From the NCBI GenBank assembly GCA_013397865.1, contig VZTI01003649.1, positions 776,340 to 840,339 on the forward strand: a DNA stretch of 64,000 bases, in the 5' to 3' direction. How positions within the stretch are numbered: position 1 is the stretch's first letter; each line of letters starts with the position of its first letter. Position numbers and translations under genes: made by a program. This document shows, one piece after another, positions 33,395 to 47,419 of the stretch. The notes under the pieces were generated by a model. That model made no database searches. It was not told where the DNA came from and saw only the letters and a program-made list of their open reading frames with translations. Origin of the DNA: Struthidea cinerea. Its lineage: Eukaryota; Chordata; Aves; Passeriformes; Corcoracidae.

Positions 33395-36300
33395 ACCCCA
33401 TTCATTTCTGTTCTCGGGTCTAGTTATGGTATTTAACCCCACATTTTGAGTCCATTACAGGTGAATGCTGACAAGGGACAGGCTCCTTTCTTCAGCTTTC
33501 CATCAGCTTCCCTACTTACCTCTTTCAGGCAAGAGCCGACAGCAGGATTTAAGAGCTCAAAGCTCTTGTCCCTTCCCTCTTGGGAATGACAAATTGAGGC
33601 TTAGAAATACTGGGGACCAGGGGATAGGAGGAAAATATATCGTTCTCTGAGGTCCTGTACTAAAGCTAAGGGTTAATGGAGAGTTAAGGTAGAGAGAGAA
33701 GGAAAAGGATGAGGTTTTACTTGGCTGGGCAAATATGGGAAAGCCTCTTTTTGAACACCAAATATAGGGAACACAGGACTTCATTGCAATCCTTAGATGA
33801 AAGATTCACAACAATTATTCCCAGGCATGCAAGAGCTGCTCAGTAGTCATGGGGTTTTATTTTCACAGGAGCAATACTTCATACCTGTGTCCCTAGGCTT
33901 GCCCATGCAACTGGCAGGTCTGTGTGGCAGCTAATTCACAGCACAGGCACAGCTGCAAAGCTATTCTGCTGGACCTGAAATCCTTGCAGCCTTTATGACT
34001 TTATGGTCTACCCATACTCCCTACATCACCTTCCCTATGATCTCTGTACGTCTGTTCATTTACTACCTGTGGTTTTTCCCCTTATAAAATACCATGGCAA
34101 ATGGCAATAATGGTCTAAAGCATTGCAGATCACAGCCTGCCCATGTGGCTCCATGACCCAGTGTTTTCATACAGAATAAACAAAGGAAGCAGCATCCATC
34201 CTATTAGTTCAGCTTTTTTTATTGCTTTCTAAGTAGCTGATACTAAGCTAGGAAGTAATAAAGACCAGAGAGGCGATAATGTCTGATTGCTCTAAGTACC
34301 TGTTGTTAACATTAGTGAGGAATGAGAAAAATCCCTTAGCTGAGTAGGGAGAAGGACAGACGTTTGAGCAGTGTGCTAAAACTCCCGAGTGTTAAGTGCC
34401 TAGGCTCCTTTTGTTAAAACCTAATCACTTGACCCATCACAGGAAGAATTGTGCTGACTTGCATCTGACATCAGAGAAAGGAAATATTTGTACCAAGCCT
34501 CCCAATACTGTACCCGGAAGGATGTTAATATATTAAATTCTATGGAGTACGGATGTCCTAATTTGATAGGACCTTCTGTCTTAGGCCATTAAACCATTTA
34601 ATCCAGCTAATATCCACAGTCCTGATGCTTGATTATAAGTATGTGCTCTTCCTATTAAAGGAAGAGAAGCTCCTGTTGGCTGGTTTCAGCCACTGTCAGA
34701 GGTGGAAGGGGATCAGCTGTCCTAATCTGGCCTTTTTGGGAAGATGGGCCATGCAGGTTAGTCTCCTTAAGTGAGCCGCAAGCTTATTTCCGTGGAGAAA
34801 GTGAAGAAGAATGTCAGGTTTATGGTTACAGTCTCCTGTGAGCAGGCTACCTAAAATATAATGGGTACTACTTTACTTCAACCAGGTCTTGAAGCAAAGA
34901 GACTTTCCTTGCTTGAAGAAGACCCATCAGTGAAAGGCCAGCAGATTTGGGGTACCAGAGAGAAAGCCCATGAGCCATCTTACTCCTGGCTATACTCCCT
35001 TTCTCTTGTGTGCTGGCTACTGGAAGACTTGATTTTGTCTTTGAAAAGTGTGACAGAAGGTCAGAGAATACCTATATAGTTGCTTCACTTGGGTTAAAAC
35101 AAATCACTTTCAGCTGGACCAGGTGCATCCTTGTGGCACAGACTCTAATGAAAAGAAAGGCAGTCCAGGAAACAAGTCTGTGTAGGTTGCTTAATGCTGT
35201 AGTTTTTGACCCAGCAATGGCCTAGAACATAGACAAGACCTTTGTAGCGTACTTAAAATGGTGCCCACACCTGATACATTAATGAGACTTTCACTTCTGC
35301 ATCAGAAGCCTGCTGGGAACAAAGCCCACTAGCCACAGTGGCCATGGAGACCATGTGCCTAGCCGAGATTAATTTCTTTTGAAGCTAGAATTAGTATAGT
35401 GGCTCAACATAGCAATTAATCAAACTAATAAGCCTAGCAAGGAGGGAGATCATATCAGCCAGCACATGTCTTTATTCACTCCCTATTTACTCCTTTATTC
35501 ATACCTCCAGGAATTATAGGAATGGAATTTTGGTCTGGAAATGTGGAGGTAATTTTCAGTAATCAGTCCTTGGCCTTTAAATTCAGTGAACACAGGTCAG
35601 TTGCTGCATTTTGCTAGCTCCTCTCTGAGGTGCAAGTTGTAGCAGCTGTAGAAACCTGGAAGCAGTAGTAGATGAGTTTAATATTTTCCTCCTTTTCTGC
35701 TTTCTAAATCTGAATGCAGAAAAATAATTTTGAGTAAATATTTAGGCTGCAAACAAATTTGAAATGACTTAGATCTGAATTTGGAGTTCAGACCCATAAT
35801 GCTACTATTCCAACGAGCAGTTTGTTCAGCCCCATTTGGGAAGATGGGTGGATAGGGTGTTTGGTACAGTTTTGCTGACCCAGAGGGCGGTGTATGAGTC
35901 ACAGTATTGCTCGGTACAAGGCTGTCTGAAGACACTGGGTCACCAAAAAGCCAGAGCATTGTCTGGCTGAATATTTGAGGCTCTGCCTCTTAGATGCCTT
36001 GCCACTGAGGGGGATCCACCATGAGGTACTGACATCCCCTGCACACTGAAGGGGGAAGCAAGAGTCCATCAAGCCCAGTACAGAATAGAGAGGAAAGCAG
36101 GGAGACTAAGATGATCAGTAGGCAATAATAAGGGTGTTGAAAGAAAGCAGTGAGAAATTAACATGCTCCCCACTTCAGCCTACTGATTAGATCCTTGCCT
36201 AGGAGAAGTGGAACTTGGGCTCTAGTTTCCATGTCGCTGTAAAACTTCTACACCAGCATGCCCACCTCACTGCCTTAACCTACTCAGTCTTCTCATGGAG

Positions 36301-38784
36301 TCACTTTGATAAGATTTTTTGACTCATGGAGGAGAGAAATTATTTACCAGCATCCTGCAAACATGTAAGCCAGTGCTAAGCTTCGCCATGGCTACGCATG
36401 TATGCTAAGGATCTGCAGAACTGCAGCCGTGGAGAAGCACTGATCTGTGTAAATTGAAGTAGAGCAAAAGCTTCAGTTCATGCTCTCAGCTTGTTCTCCA
36501 TCACACAAACTAAAAAACTCAGTCTTGCATTGTGCATCAGCAGGTGATCTGTAAGCAGTTTGTAGGCTGGCCTCCTGAAGTGTAGCAATGGGTAAATTAA
36601 TCTGAGGGGCACTGGATTACACAGCATCCCTGAGATCAAACTGTAGGAGAGGCACTGCCACCTACCAGATCCCGAGGGCCAAGGGTAAGAACTTTCCCTG
36701 GAAACTAAATGGAGAACAGGCCTTCACTTTGATATAACAAGACAAAATAAACTGTCTCAGGGTTGTTTTTGAGAGGCTTTCCCTAAAATGTATGGGACTA
36801 AAAAAAGCTGAGTTGATGTGAGCATTACAGAACAAGAGGGAAATGGATCCTGCCAGCGGGTCTTGCTTATTGCCTCTGTGATTCTTTCTAGACTAACACA
36901 GTCAAAGTTTCCTTACTCACTTTTGGATGGGAGCACAAGAGAAAGGAGGCTGAGATGAGGGGGCTTGAAACAATGCCATTATTACTGAAATATGGTCCTA
37001 TGCAGTGTGTGTGTGTGTGTGGGTGTGGGTGTGTTGGAGTGATGCATAGCTATAAATCAAGCCATGTCATCTGTTGAAAAGGGAATTGATCAAGTCTCAA
37101 ATATTTGATTATGCTGCCTCCTTTTCAATACATTTGTTATTTCTGAACTCCTGCCCCAGTGAGGGCCAGATATAACCTAAGCAGCTGAAGTAGCTCTCTT
37201 GTTGACTAAAAGGATCAATCAAATCAAAAGCTTCTTCTTTTTCTTTTTTTTTTGGCAAGATGACTGCATACTTTTCTTTTAAAAGATTTTGTATGGAAAT
37301 AAATGCTAGGTTCTTGAAGGTATGAAAATGTAGAAGAATGATTGACCCTGCTGCTTTATCATGTCTAAGCAATAAAGAAATAATTAAGAGCCAGAAGCAA
37401 AAAATGAATTGAGTTTTAAAGGATTTTCTTTTTACATTATAAAGAGAACTCCTATCAAGTCATTAAATTTAATTTAAATTTTCTCTGTTTAAATTGTTTC
37501 TTCTGTTTAAAACTGTTCAAATTCATATGGAAATTTGTCTGTGTCTTGTTTTAGAAAGTTTGGGAAGATACACAAGTTACCAGTAGCTAGCTGATAATGC
37601 CAGCTAGACAATGAAGTTCTGCTGTGGCCCTGTCACTTGCAGCAGCTGTACCAAGTTAAGTCTTAGGCCAAGAGATGCACTTTGGTACATGCCTTTGTTG
37701 CTAAGTTACTTGCAGGACCTGCAGGCTGCTAGAACTACAGCCATTTGCCTTGAGCCTTTACAGAGTGTTGCCTGTGGCTCAGGAAGGAACTGGCTATTGA
37801 GAGATGCTGTGGTGTTCAACTGTATTCAGTGGCCTGCAAAGCCTCTTCACAAAATCAGCATGGTTAAACTTTTGTAACCCATGGAAACCTAGAGTCCCTT
37901 ATCTGTGTGCGTTAGGCAGAGCACTTAATATCAGAAGGGCTGTCTGCTCCTTTCATACAGAGACTGCTGGACACAAACATACTAAGCCTGCCTTGATAGA
38001 CAGTGAGATACTATTCCTTCCCTTCAGGGTTCAGGCAGGATGTTGTGCAAGTTGCATGTTGCCTCTCCTTGCCTGCTTCTCTCCAGAGATCCCCCAGGCT
38101 GCTGCGTGCATGGCTGGGTCTGCACCATGGAGTCACTGTGAGCCTTGGGCTGTCTCCCACTGTGTGCTTAGTTTGGTAAGGCTGGTCTTCCAAAGGGCTG
38201 CCATGGCACTGTGCAGTGAAAAATCTTCCTCCTGCTGGGGACTTCAGACACTTAACTGGCAGGGAGCTCATGAAATGCATGTCTTTGTGTGCATGTGGTG
38301 GCTAGAGGTGGTCTTGTCTGGATCAAGGTCACATTGGTGCTGTGCCCCAAGGCTGCTGATTAACAGTTGCCCCAGGGCAGACAGCACACGCTGGCGCTGC
38401 TGCCCTCTCTCCTGTGTGTTGTGCCACCCGTGTTTGGTAGGAACATCAGTATCCCTCCCTCCTCCTTTTCCCCTCCTGTCCACCCATGCTTGGACCCAGG
38501 GACCCTGGGCCCTAACCCCTTGCTCATTCTCCTGCCGTGATGGCTGTTGGCTTCTCCCGGCAGATCTGGTGAAGGTGATAGTGGAGAAAAGGGAGTGGCG
38601 GTTTTCTGGTTGAAGGATGTCACACTGAGGCTTAGAATCATTAACTGGCCTTCCTTTTTCCATGCAGTGCTTGAGGAAACTGTCAACTTAATTTTTTAAT
38701 TTGATCACCTACACAGTCATGGTTTTGTCATTTTGAGGGGAATGCTATGATTGATACTTAGCTCTTTTGCTTGGTGAGTCATCA
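33395..38784. other. SLC8A3: Intron 2 part, no exon seen
   Basis: Non-coding intronic DNA, AT-rich in places (for example 37380-37560). I looked for the mutually exclusive CBD2 exons A and B by their conserved protein sequence and do not see them. A (GT)n run lies at 37005-37035. A 269-codon open frame at 37804-38613 (+) is discussed under findings; I do not call it a gene. Confidence 0.55.
37005..37035. repeat. (GT)n microsatellite
   Basis: A GT run of about eight units followed by GGGTGTGGGTGTG. A simple repeat with possible length polymorphism and no other visible role. Confidence 0.9.
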
Positions 38785-38985
38785 GTAGATCTCATAGCAC
38801 TTTGCAAAGGACATTGAGAGACAGTATTCCCATTTTGCAGATGGGGAAAAGTGCAGAGATAGTGACTTCTCTTCCTTCTGGATTACCCAGCAGATCAAAG
38901 GTAAAGACAGGAATAAAAACTGATCTCCCTGAACTGCTGACCTGTTCTCTGTCCAGAGAAGGTCTGTGTACATAAAGCTTATAGT
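38785..38985 (+). mobile_element. Ancient MIR/CORE-SINE-like fossil, sense
   Basis: It matches the shared amniote pattern ATAGCACTTTGCAAAGG, then CCCATTTTGCAGATGGGGAAA, then a degraded 'agtgacttgccca...' block, then a block resembling 'gatctcctgactgctg...ctc'. That order is characteristic of MIR-type CORE-SINEs or related ancient tails shared with reptiles. It is strongly diverged and predates birds. The family name is my inference from remembered consensus. Confidence 0.6.
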
Positions 38986-41900
38986 TTCCCATTACTCAGG
39001 GCTGCATTGAATTTTTGCAGATTCACTGACCTCTCTCCAGCCACTGAGGGTTGGGATGGTACAGGTGTAGGCAGTAACTGGAATATCTCACTATTCCCCC
39101 AAGCTGACAACAGGAGCTGCAGTTTTGGATGCTTATTTTCCTAAATTAAATTTTGGCTACATGACATGGAGGTGTGCTGCATCAGCAGACTTTGCTTTAT
39201 TTATATCAGCTGTGATGACTGCAATTAATGACCAAGGTAATAACAAAATTATTTTGGTACTCTAGTCTGAAATCTTGTTCAACAGCTCTCATACACCATA
39301 CACTGATCCTAAGGCTCAGGTCTCTGAGAAGACAGCCTTCAAAAGATTAAGACTTATTAGTGGGACTCCAGGCAATGAGAATTTGTTGTGTGAGGCTGAT
39401 GCTTTCCTTCTCTCAGGACATGCTTTCTTCCCGTTAGAGCCTGTTGAGATTGAATCCTCCAAACCTTTCTCTAGTTTGTCTCTATTAGTGGGTAAGCACC
39501 TTCTGGCTTTCTTTTCCTGCTCCTACACTTAAATTAGAAGTTCTTGATCCCTATTTTAATTCACATTAAGGGAAAACAGTAGCAGCTGCCCTCCGGTTAA
39601 ACAAACTTTCCCCCACTATTTTGCCAGTGGTTAAAGGCTGTTGTATTTGCTTTTTGCTGTGAAATTCTCCTGTCAGTTTTCTTAGAAGTATCTCAACAGT
39701 GTCTAATTAAACTGAATTCCTTTACATACATGCACAGATGCTTTAATTTCTGCTACAGTCCGTCCCACTGTGAGGTCTAGGTGATGTGACCTGCAGGGGA
39801 TTAGTGTAAGGCATCAGCGGACTGTTTCTGGAGTGTCTGTAAAACCAGCCTGCAGAAATGTGAGACCTTGACACCACACTGGGAAGAAGAGAAGCCCTGA
39901 GCTGACCTTTACCTTCCCAGATAGTCCTGTTGGCAGGATATACTTGCCCTCTGTCCATGAAGGACAAACAACATCCTGTCTCGGGGACTATGACTGCTTG
40001 CCCATCAAAGGAGGCATTACGCGACAGTGTTAAACAGGGGAGGCCTGCGACCCTAGCTCAGAAATGAGGCATGTGGCAGTGATCAGCTTTTCAGCAGCTC
40101 CTGGGAAGCTTATGGATTCTTCAAGTAGAAGGCCCTTCAAAGGGACATTCTGGGAGGTATAGGAGAGGCAGTGATATTCCTGGGTTAGGGCAAACACAGG
40201 GAAATTCACCCTGACAAATGACACAACCAAGTTTTGGGTTTAAAAACAAACAAAAGGCCAGAACTGATCCAAGATAAAACAAGTTTACTGTCGTTTTGCC
40301 TGCTTTAGTCATACTGACTCATGCCTTCCTGAGTGGAACACCTTTGCAAAGTGAGGTCATGCCCTTTACGCACAGGGTTACAGAGGCACAGGTGGTATTT
40401 GTTTCCCATGTGTAAAGAAGAAGGAGAAAGCACAGTTTGAATGATGCAGCTTCAGGGGATAAGAAGAGGTGCTGGTGGCAAGCTTGGTGGACCATGTATC
40501 ATTCCAAGTACGTGCTGTGATTTTTTTTTTTTAAGCCAAGAGTGGGAATGCTACCTACAGCATCATTATAAAGTATCTGTGACTTCTAACAAATCAGAGT
40601 GCCAGTAAAATTTGAGTTAAGTATGGGCTTGTCCTTCTGTAAATGAGATGAGGAGAACAACAGAGTCTAAAGCTTCCCCAACCAGAGGTCCTTCAGCATG
40701 TTTTTGATGTGATTAAAGAGAAGCAGCTCATGCTGGTGCAAGATGGCAGCTGTTTCAAGTAAGAGCTGATTTACCTCTTGCTAGCAGTGTGATTTGATTT
40801 TTATTTACCTCATGTCAGGAAAAAAGGTGATAAAAGAATTTGCTCTGCTAGCTGATTGAAACACCAGGGACCAAGTTCATCCTCCATTTAGCTTCAGTAA
40901 AAACAGCAGATTTAAAGCTGGGAGGAATGTGGACTGGTACATATTTACAGCTGTCTTAGCAGATGGGCTGTTGACAGATGAGGCCCCTCAAGTCTCTGCC
41001 TGGGTGCTGGGTGCCAGCATGTACTGCTGTGAGCATTTCAGCTGAAGTCAGTCCTGGTGTTGAGCAGGCGCTGGCTGCTTGGTGGGTCGGACCGTTTGGG
41101 TAGATTGTGCTGGAAGGGCAGCAAGGTGGAAGTCTGAATATCAGATAGGACCAGTTCTTCTTGCCAGGGTTTGCAGGAGCTGTCCTTGGGAGGCCAGCGG
41201 AGACATCTGCTGAGGTGCTGCAAAGCCTGAGCAGCTCCATGGGGAGCATGGTGCAGCCCCAGAGCTGGACTGCAGTGACTGGAAACCCTCCTCTGGACAG
41301 CACATTCCTGACAGCCTCTGCTTGTCCTGCCTCTCTGCTTCCTCATGTGGAGACCTTCTGGGTGTTAAAAGCGGGCCAGGACTTGATGCTCTACTCCACG
41401 TGAGCAAAAACCATGGCTCTGATCTCCTGCTCCTTCTGTTAAATGGTGGAAAATCTCCTTTGTTGTTTTCAGGTGCTGGGGAGGAAAGAGACTTCTCTCT
41501 CCCCTGTTCACCTCTCCAAAGAGTTTCCAGCTCCTGCCTGTGCTGTGGCTGTTTGGCTGAGCATGTCATTGATGGTTTATTTGCTGCTGTGCCTCTTTAG
41601 TGCTCTACGTAAAAGTATATTGTTAAAGTGAAATGGGTTAGGAATTACCATTTGCGCCTCTGTTTTCCTTTCCATGAGATAAGCAAGCCAAATGTGTCCT
41701 ACCCTCAGAAAAATACCCACCTGAGCGCTGTGCTGCTTCTCTTCTATCCTTTCCAGAAAAAAGTGTGATAAAACTATCAATATTTAATGTAGAAATTTTG
41801 CTCCACTTATCTCTGCTTTACCTGTCGTCTCTCCTTTACCTCATCTGCTTGAGAGTTTTGGTTTAATACTGCTATCTCCTTTTCCCTCAGTAAAGACAAC

Positions 41901-44900
41901 TACACCACAATGCTATTTAGAAAGGATGTGCCAGGACCAGTGTATTGGCTTTGCAAGGCATCAAATGCTCTGTTTTCTAAGACATCAGAAATGCTTACTT
42001 TTGGGATGGGTTGTGGTGGGCTTTGGTAGCTCACAGGAGTTTTCTCATTCTGTGGTGGAGCTGGGGAGAGGGAACATGTGAATTGGCAGCTTTTCCCAGA
42101 TGTGTCCTGTTAGCTGACACCACCAGTGTTGGGCAGAACTTTGAATAATGCAGAAGCACAGTAAGCAGACTATGTATGAGCAATAACTGCTTGCCTAGTA
42201 GCTGGGCTCCCAGGGTTTCATCAGCTGGATCCTGCAGAGCAGTATCTGAAAGCCGTGGCAGGGTGGAGGAGCCTGGCTGCTGCTGGTATGAGAGGCTGTA
42301 GCACTGGGAAAGCGTGAGGAGCTGAGCACACTATCTCAGTGGCAACCATGGTGCCTGTCCTATTGCAAAGTCTTAAGTTTCTATAATTAGCAAATTCTTG
42401 ATGTGATTGTCTTTCTTGCTCTTTTTGTGGCCTGAGAAGTGGAGCAGTGCTAGACATGGTCTGTGGGAGTCAGAGCTGATGGCAGCTTCAGTAGGTCATT
42501 AGACTTAGTGGTGGGCAGCTGGTGCTGGCTTTCCCTTGAGGTGATGTAAAAAAAAAAGCTCAGAGACATGATTAACCTATCCTTTATATGGTATGGGGCA
42601 GCAAAAAAGGCGTAACAGATGTGACATCTCCCCTGGCTTGACAGTGAGTTGTAGACAGCAGTGGTAGAGCAGGAGAGGAGTGTAGAGTGGTTTCCTTGGA
42701 GCACAGTGTCCAGAGGAGAGGGTAGTGAGCAAAGGATCTGCTTCCTTTAGTGCTGGGAGAACATCAGTAAGTGGCAGGTGGGTTTTATTCTTCTCCAAGC
42801 TCTTTGGGGAGTAGTAGATCCCCTGTGTGTTCCTGTGCAGTGCTTCTGGCCATCCAGGAGCTGGAGGAGGTGAGGTGCCGTGGTGCAGAGACAGCAGGGC
42901 AGCTGGGTTTGCAAGCCTGGTGCTGCAGCTCCCCTGGAAAGATCTGGTTCATGAGGGAAAAACTGAGTGAGTCCAGACTAAAATGGAGAGCAAAATCCAA
43001 GGGTTGAAATAGGCCACGGGATGTAGGTGCCCAGGCAATGGAAACATGGTCAGCCTCAGAGGAAAAAGCTGCTTTGTGCTGGGGTCACACCGTCTGTCTG
43101 TGAGGGACCAGGGTGGCCATTCACAGCGCTGGGGCATTGTAAGGCAGGACAAATGGATGAGCAGGCTGAGGGAAGACCCTTCCCAGCATGTGCTGTATTG
43201 ACTGGAACCCCTGATTGGTCTGGCCTGGGACAAGGCCAAATGTCTTTGGAGACAACTTCTTGGGATCTTTTTGAAGGAGGCTGAGACTCCCTTGTACAGG
43301 TAGCCTGACGTGTCATAACCACATGTGGCACCGTATTTCGTGTCCCCACACTGGGAATGGAGCCCAGCAGTTACCTGGGCAGGGAATGGTGACTTCCCTT
43401 GCAAAGGGATTTCTCCCTTGTGGTACAGGGCTGTCCTGGTGGCAGGCAAACGAGTTTCTCAGGGCTGCGAGGTTGTGGAGGAGAGGCCTGAGGAACAAGT
43501 ATGCCAGATCAACAAACTTCTGCTAAGGGTACCTTTCTTCCAATTTGATGGGGGGAGATGATTTTTTAAAGTGAATTGCTGTATAAGGTAATGGCCTTCT
43601 CCCTGGAGAGAACATTTAATGGAATGAAAGGGTATCTCTGTCTTGTTTTGGGCGGTGAGAGCTTCCTCGAACCGCTGCCCAGAATACTTGTGAGACACCC
43701 TATAATTCAATTAGAAGTACCCTCCAGGGAGCATATAATTATATCATATCTATGAAACATAATGACAGCCCCCTCATATCACATGGTGAGCAACTGCCTG
43801 CTGCTGCCCAGAACCTTTCACCGGTAAGGAACTAATCTGCTTAGCACAGATTGAACTCGGTGGTGTACAGTACTTACCCAAATGCTTCTGAAGGGAATCC
43901 CTGCCAGCAGAATAAACCTGTTAGCAGCAAGTGAGCATCACTGCACCCACGTTCCTCTTCCCAACCTTCAGACTACTCCAGCCAGGGCTGCTCACCTCCG
44001 CCTTCGCCATCTTCTCTACAGCTTCTTGGGAACTTTAAAGATTGGGAAGTTTTCTGTACACCTTTAAACTTGTCTTTTTGCCCCTTATTGTGTAGTAACA
44101 GCCAGCGATACAGAATGTGCTGAAGGCATTAAGCTCCATAATAGGCAGTGTCCTACCTTTCTGCTGATATTTTGTAAGATTTTAATACAAGCTGGGATGT
44201 TCTGGGAAGAGAAGTAATTGTACTACCAGTTGAAATGCAGACCCCCTAGAGTGAACCACAGCACTGCAGCATCTGAAACGGTTTTAGACTAGAAGTGAGG
44301 AACACTGACCGCCATGTAGAGGACTTTCATGGGATACTGTAATTCCAACTAACTCTCACAAGAGGCATCAGCTTCAATCAATCTGCAGAAAACTGGAGGG
44401 GGGCAGGGCAGTGTTGGTGTGACTGTACCTAAAGAAATCATGTGGAGGAATTTCCTGACCCACAGTAGAAGTCAGCTGGGAAACAGCGTTGTCTGCCTTG
44501 TGATTGAAGAATACCCCCTGTCCACAGAGGACTGACGATGCTCTGCCAAGATGGGGCTGCCCCCAATCCTGCTGTAGTTCAGCAGCTTCAGATGGCTCTC
44601 ACAGAAAGTTCATCCAGCGACGTGAATAAACTCACCTGTCACAGGATTGCAGTTTCTGTGGGTACTGTTGAGTTGCTGTCTGTCAGCCTCAAAGTGTCTT
44701 TTTGCCCTCAGATCCCAGAGCTCTGAGCGAGCTGGACACTTCTGGAATACGAGATGAGGACCATTGAGAAATGATGGAGACAGTGGATGAACGAGGTCTG
44801 CTCCCACTAGGAAGCAGGAGAACATCATGCTGACCTTGAAGACAATGGATCTGAGTCCCAATGTGTGTCCTTGACTGGCATTTTGGGGGCGAATCACCAA

Positions 44901-44939
44901 AGGCGAAGCTGAGTTTTGTTTAGATGGTGCTAGGGTGTA
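38986..44939. other. SLC8A3: Intron 2 part, no exon seen
   Basis: Non-coding intronic DNA. The part around 41.0-41.6 kb and 42.8-43.5 kb is GC-richer and has overlapping open frames on both strands up to 166 codons, without domains. A 12-bp palindrome ATATAATTATAT lies at 43733-43744 in an AT-rich patch. I see no clear exon, RNA gene or dispersed repeat. Confidence 0.5.
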
Positions 44940-45155
44940 GCATCTTTTTTAGGAAGGAATTCTTCACAGAAATGCTGATTGGACAGTGGAAAGGGCGAGG
45001 GAGGTGCTCATGTAGTCACCGTCCCTGGAGGTGTTTAGGGAAAGGCCAGTGGAGCTCAGTGCTCTGGTCTGGGTGACAAGGCGATGTTTGGTCACAGGTT
45101 GGACTCGATCTCAGAGGTCTTCTCCTACTTGATTCTGTGCTGTCTGTGTGATTCT
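44940..45155 (+). mobile_element. CR1 LINE 3' UTR fragment, sense
   Basis: It contains the phrases AGGAAGGAATTCTTCACAGA, GATTGGACAGTGGAA, GTCACCGTCCCTGGAGGTGT, TTGGTCACAGGTTGGACTCG and TCTCAGAGGTCTTCTCC, and ends in repeated GATTCTGTG-like octamers. This is the complete tail order of a CR1 subfamily. 5'-truncated and non-coding. Confidence 0.9.
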
Positions 45156-47419
45156 CTCCTTGGGGACAGTTCCATGGGGAATCACTGGCCATCAGGGCCC
45201 TGGTAGGGATGTGTCCAGTGCTCAGAGGAGCTCTGCAGTGAATTGCTAAGTAATCTGGAGAAGGGCAGATAGCATCATGGTTGGAATGAAAAAAAGAAAT
45301 GGATGAGAGTTCCTTGCTAAGAACCATGGGGCCTTGGTCTTCTCCTCTAATGTGGGGCTGGGTTTCCTTCTGCAAGGTCAATACTTCAACCAGGGCTCCT
45401 CAGTCAGTGGGAATGTCTTGGAGATGAATTCATCTCCTATTTTCTTCTCCACTAACTGGTAGGAAAGGAAATTTCAGTCTTGCTGAGGCAAGACAAGGGA
45501 GGGAGGAAGTGATCTCTGCTCTTTCTGCTGTCTCTACTCCCCCACCCCAGAAAAAATATCTAGCACTTTGGAGCCTACCTGCTTCCACTACCTATTGCCA
45601 GTGAATGCTTCAGCACACTGAGAGGACATCTGTTCTTTTTCAGGCAGCACTGCTGTTGAGCATGGCTTGGAGTGAAGAGAAAACTAGCATTCTTCCCCAT
45701 GTTTATCTTCTTTTTTCTTGGCATCTAGGTATCTGTAATGATGATCCTCAACTCCAAACATTGCAACAAAGCAAGAGTTTTGGCATGACAGAAAACATTG
45801 GATCATTGGTTAAATCCTGGTGGCTCTTGAGCACCATATCCTTATCCAGAACAGGAGACTTAGACAAACACTTGGGGCAGGCTCTTGCTGGCTGCATTTG
45901 ACTTGTGTTTTCACCACAGCTCTGGGGTAACTCTCACTGCTCATGTGCATTTGTTGTGGTGTAACACCTTGGCTTTCTGTTCCTGGGGAGACCCCTTTTA
46001 CCAGCTGGCTCATGCTTCACTTGCCCGTAGGAGCAGTTGCATGCTTTTTCTGTAACAAGGAGGTGGGACAGTAGCATGGTCAAGGTTATCTGACCCACTG
46101 TGGGCAGAGCATTGAGAGGCCCTGAGGAATATTGAGGTAATATTATTTGGTTACCCTGGGCAGTTTCTCATAGCAATTAAAGATATTTTGTGTTTTTATT
46201 TCTTCTTTTCTATGAAGGGAATCCCAAATTACTCTAACAAATTGAGCAGCAGGATAATTTTATCTACTGAGAAAAAGTGAGTGCCCGTAGGCACGCTGTG
46301 TTTGGCAGCCTGTGGTCCTGTGAGGTACCATAGGGCAGGGGGTTATCAGGACTAGGAGATGCCATGTGGGGCAGGTCTGGGGGCTGACACAGTCAGCAGT
46401 AGCGTGGCTGTCACATGAGGAGGGGTGTGCTGCTCTTGGGGAGCATGCAGTGAGCCAGGTGTGAGTGCCTGGGTGCAGAGCATCCTTCAGTGCTGGATGG
46501 GTGACTGGAGAGTTTGTGTGGTGCTCACTTGAAAAGACAGGCTCTGGAGAGAAGAGTGGTTGATACGGCTGGGATGCAGGGACTAGAAACCAGGCAGTTT
46601 CTCCATCAGGAGCACAGATCTGCTGCAAAAATCACAGGCTTCCTTCCTACATGGGCACCAGGCGCTGGGGACAACGCCTCCCCTGGGGCGGCCTCTCCAG
46701 GGTTGCCTCTGAGATGCTTCTGTTGCCACACCCAGATGGGGCACATTGATCACTCTCTGGGAACAAGGATAGGTTGGTGAGCTTTATGGCATGCTGTGGC
46801 ACTGCTGACCCTGGCTCCCACAGCCCTCTCCAAGGAGCCCGCTTGGTTCTGAATGTCAGCTATTGCTGCAAGGCTCCTGCAGGGATGTAGTGTCTCGCCA
46901 GAGCCCTGCCATTTAAAGCATCAACCTCTTGCTAACCCCTTAGCAGCTGTGGAACTGTTGATCTATTTCTGCCTTTTTGCAGCAACTGGGCACACCACTC
47001 CCTTCTCTTGCATGCACGTCACAGTTTTTTGTGCACAGAAGGTGATGCCACTGTTTCCTCCGCTCATGCTGCCTGTACTGACCCAATAAGGACTTGTTGC
47101 CAGACTCTGGAGAGCACCTCTGGTAGCTTGGGAGACTGAAGTCCCAGCTGTCAAGGTGGCAGGGTCTCACTCACAGCCTGTTTGTTAGCTGATGCCAGGG
47201 TGTGTGACGTGGGTATGTGCCCACCTCAACTTGTGCTATAAGCCCTTATTCACTCAGTCCTTTCACCAGAGACTGTTTGGGTACTTTAGCAACTTTAAAT
47301 TGCTTTTAGCCTTGACTAAACTGAGAACCTACAAAGAAAAGCTTTTTCAGTGAAGGACAACCAGCTGGGAGTAGATACATGCTAGACTGTGCTCTTTCTA
47401 GCTGCAGAAGGTGATTGGG
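45156..47419. other. SLC8A3: Intron 2 part, no exon seen
   Basis: Non-coding intronic DNA without a recognisable exon, RNA gene or repeat. Open frames up to 122 codons occur on both strands and have no domain. Confidence 0.55.

Noticed and set aside
40370..40440. Possible further MIR-like fragment (TTTGTTTCCCATGTGTAAAG)
   Set aside because: Only one short block resembles the antisense core and flanking order is absent, so it is below what I can support.
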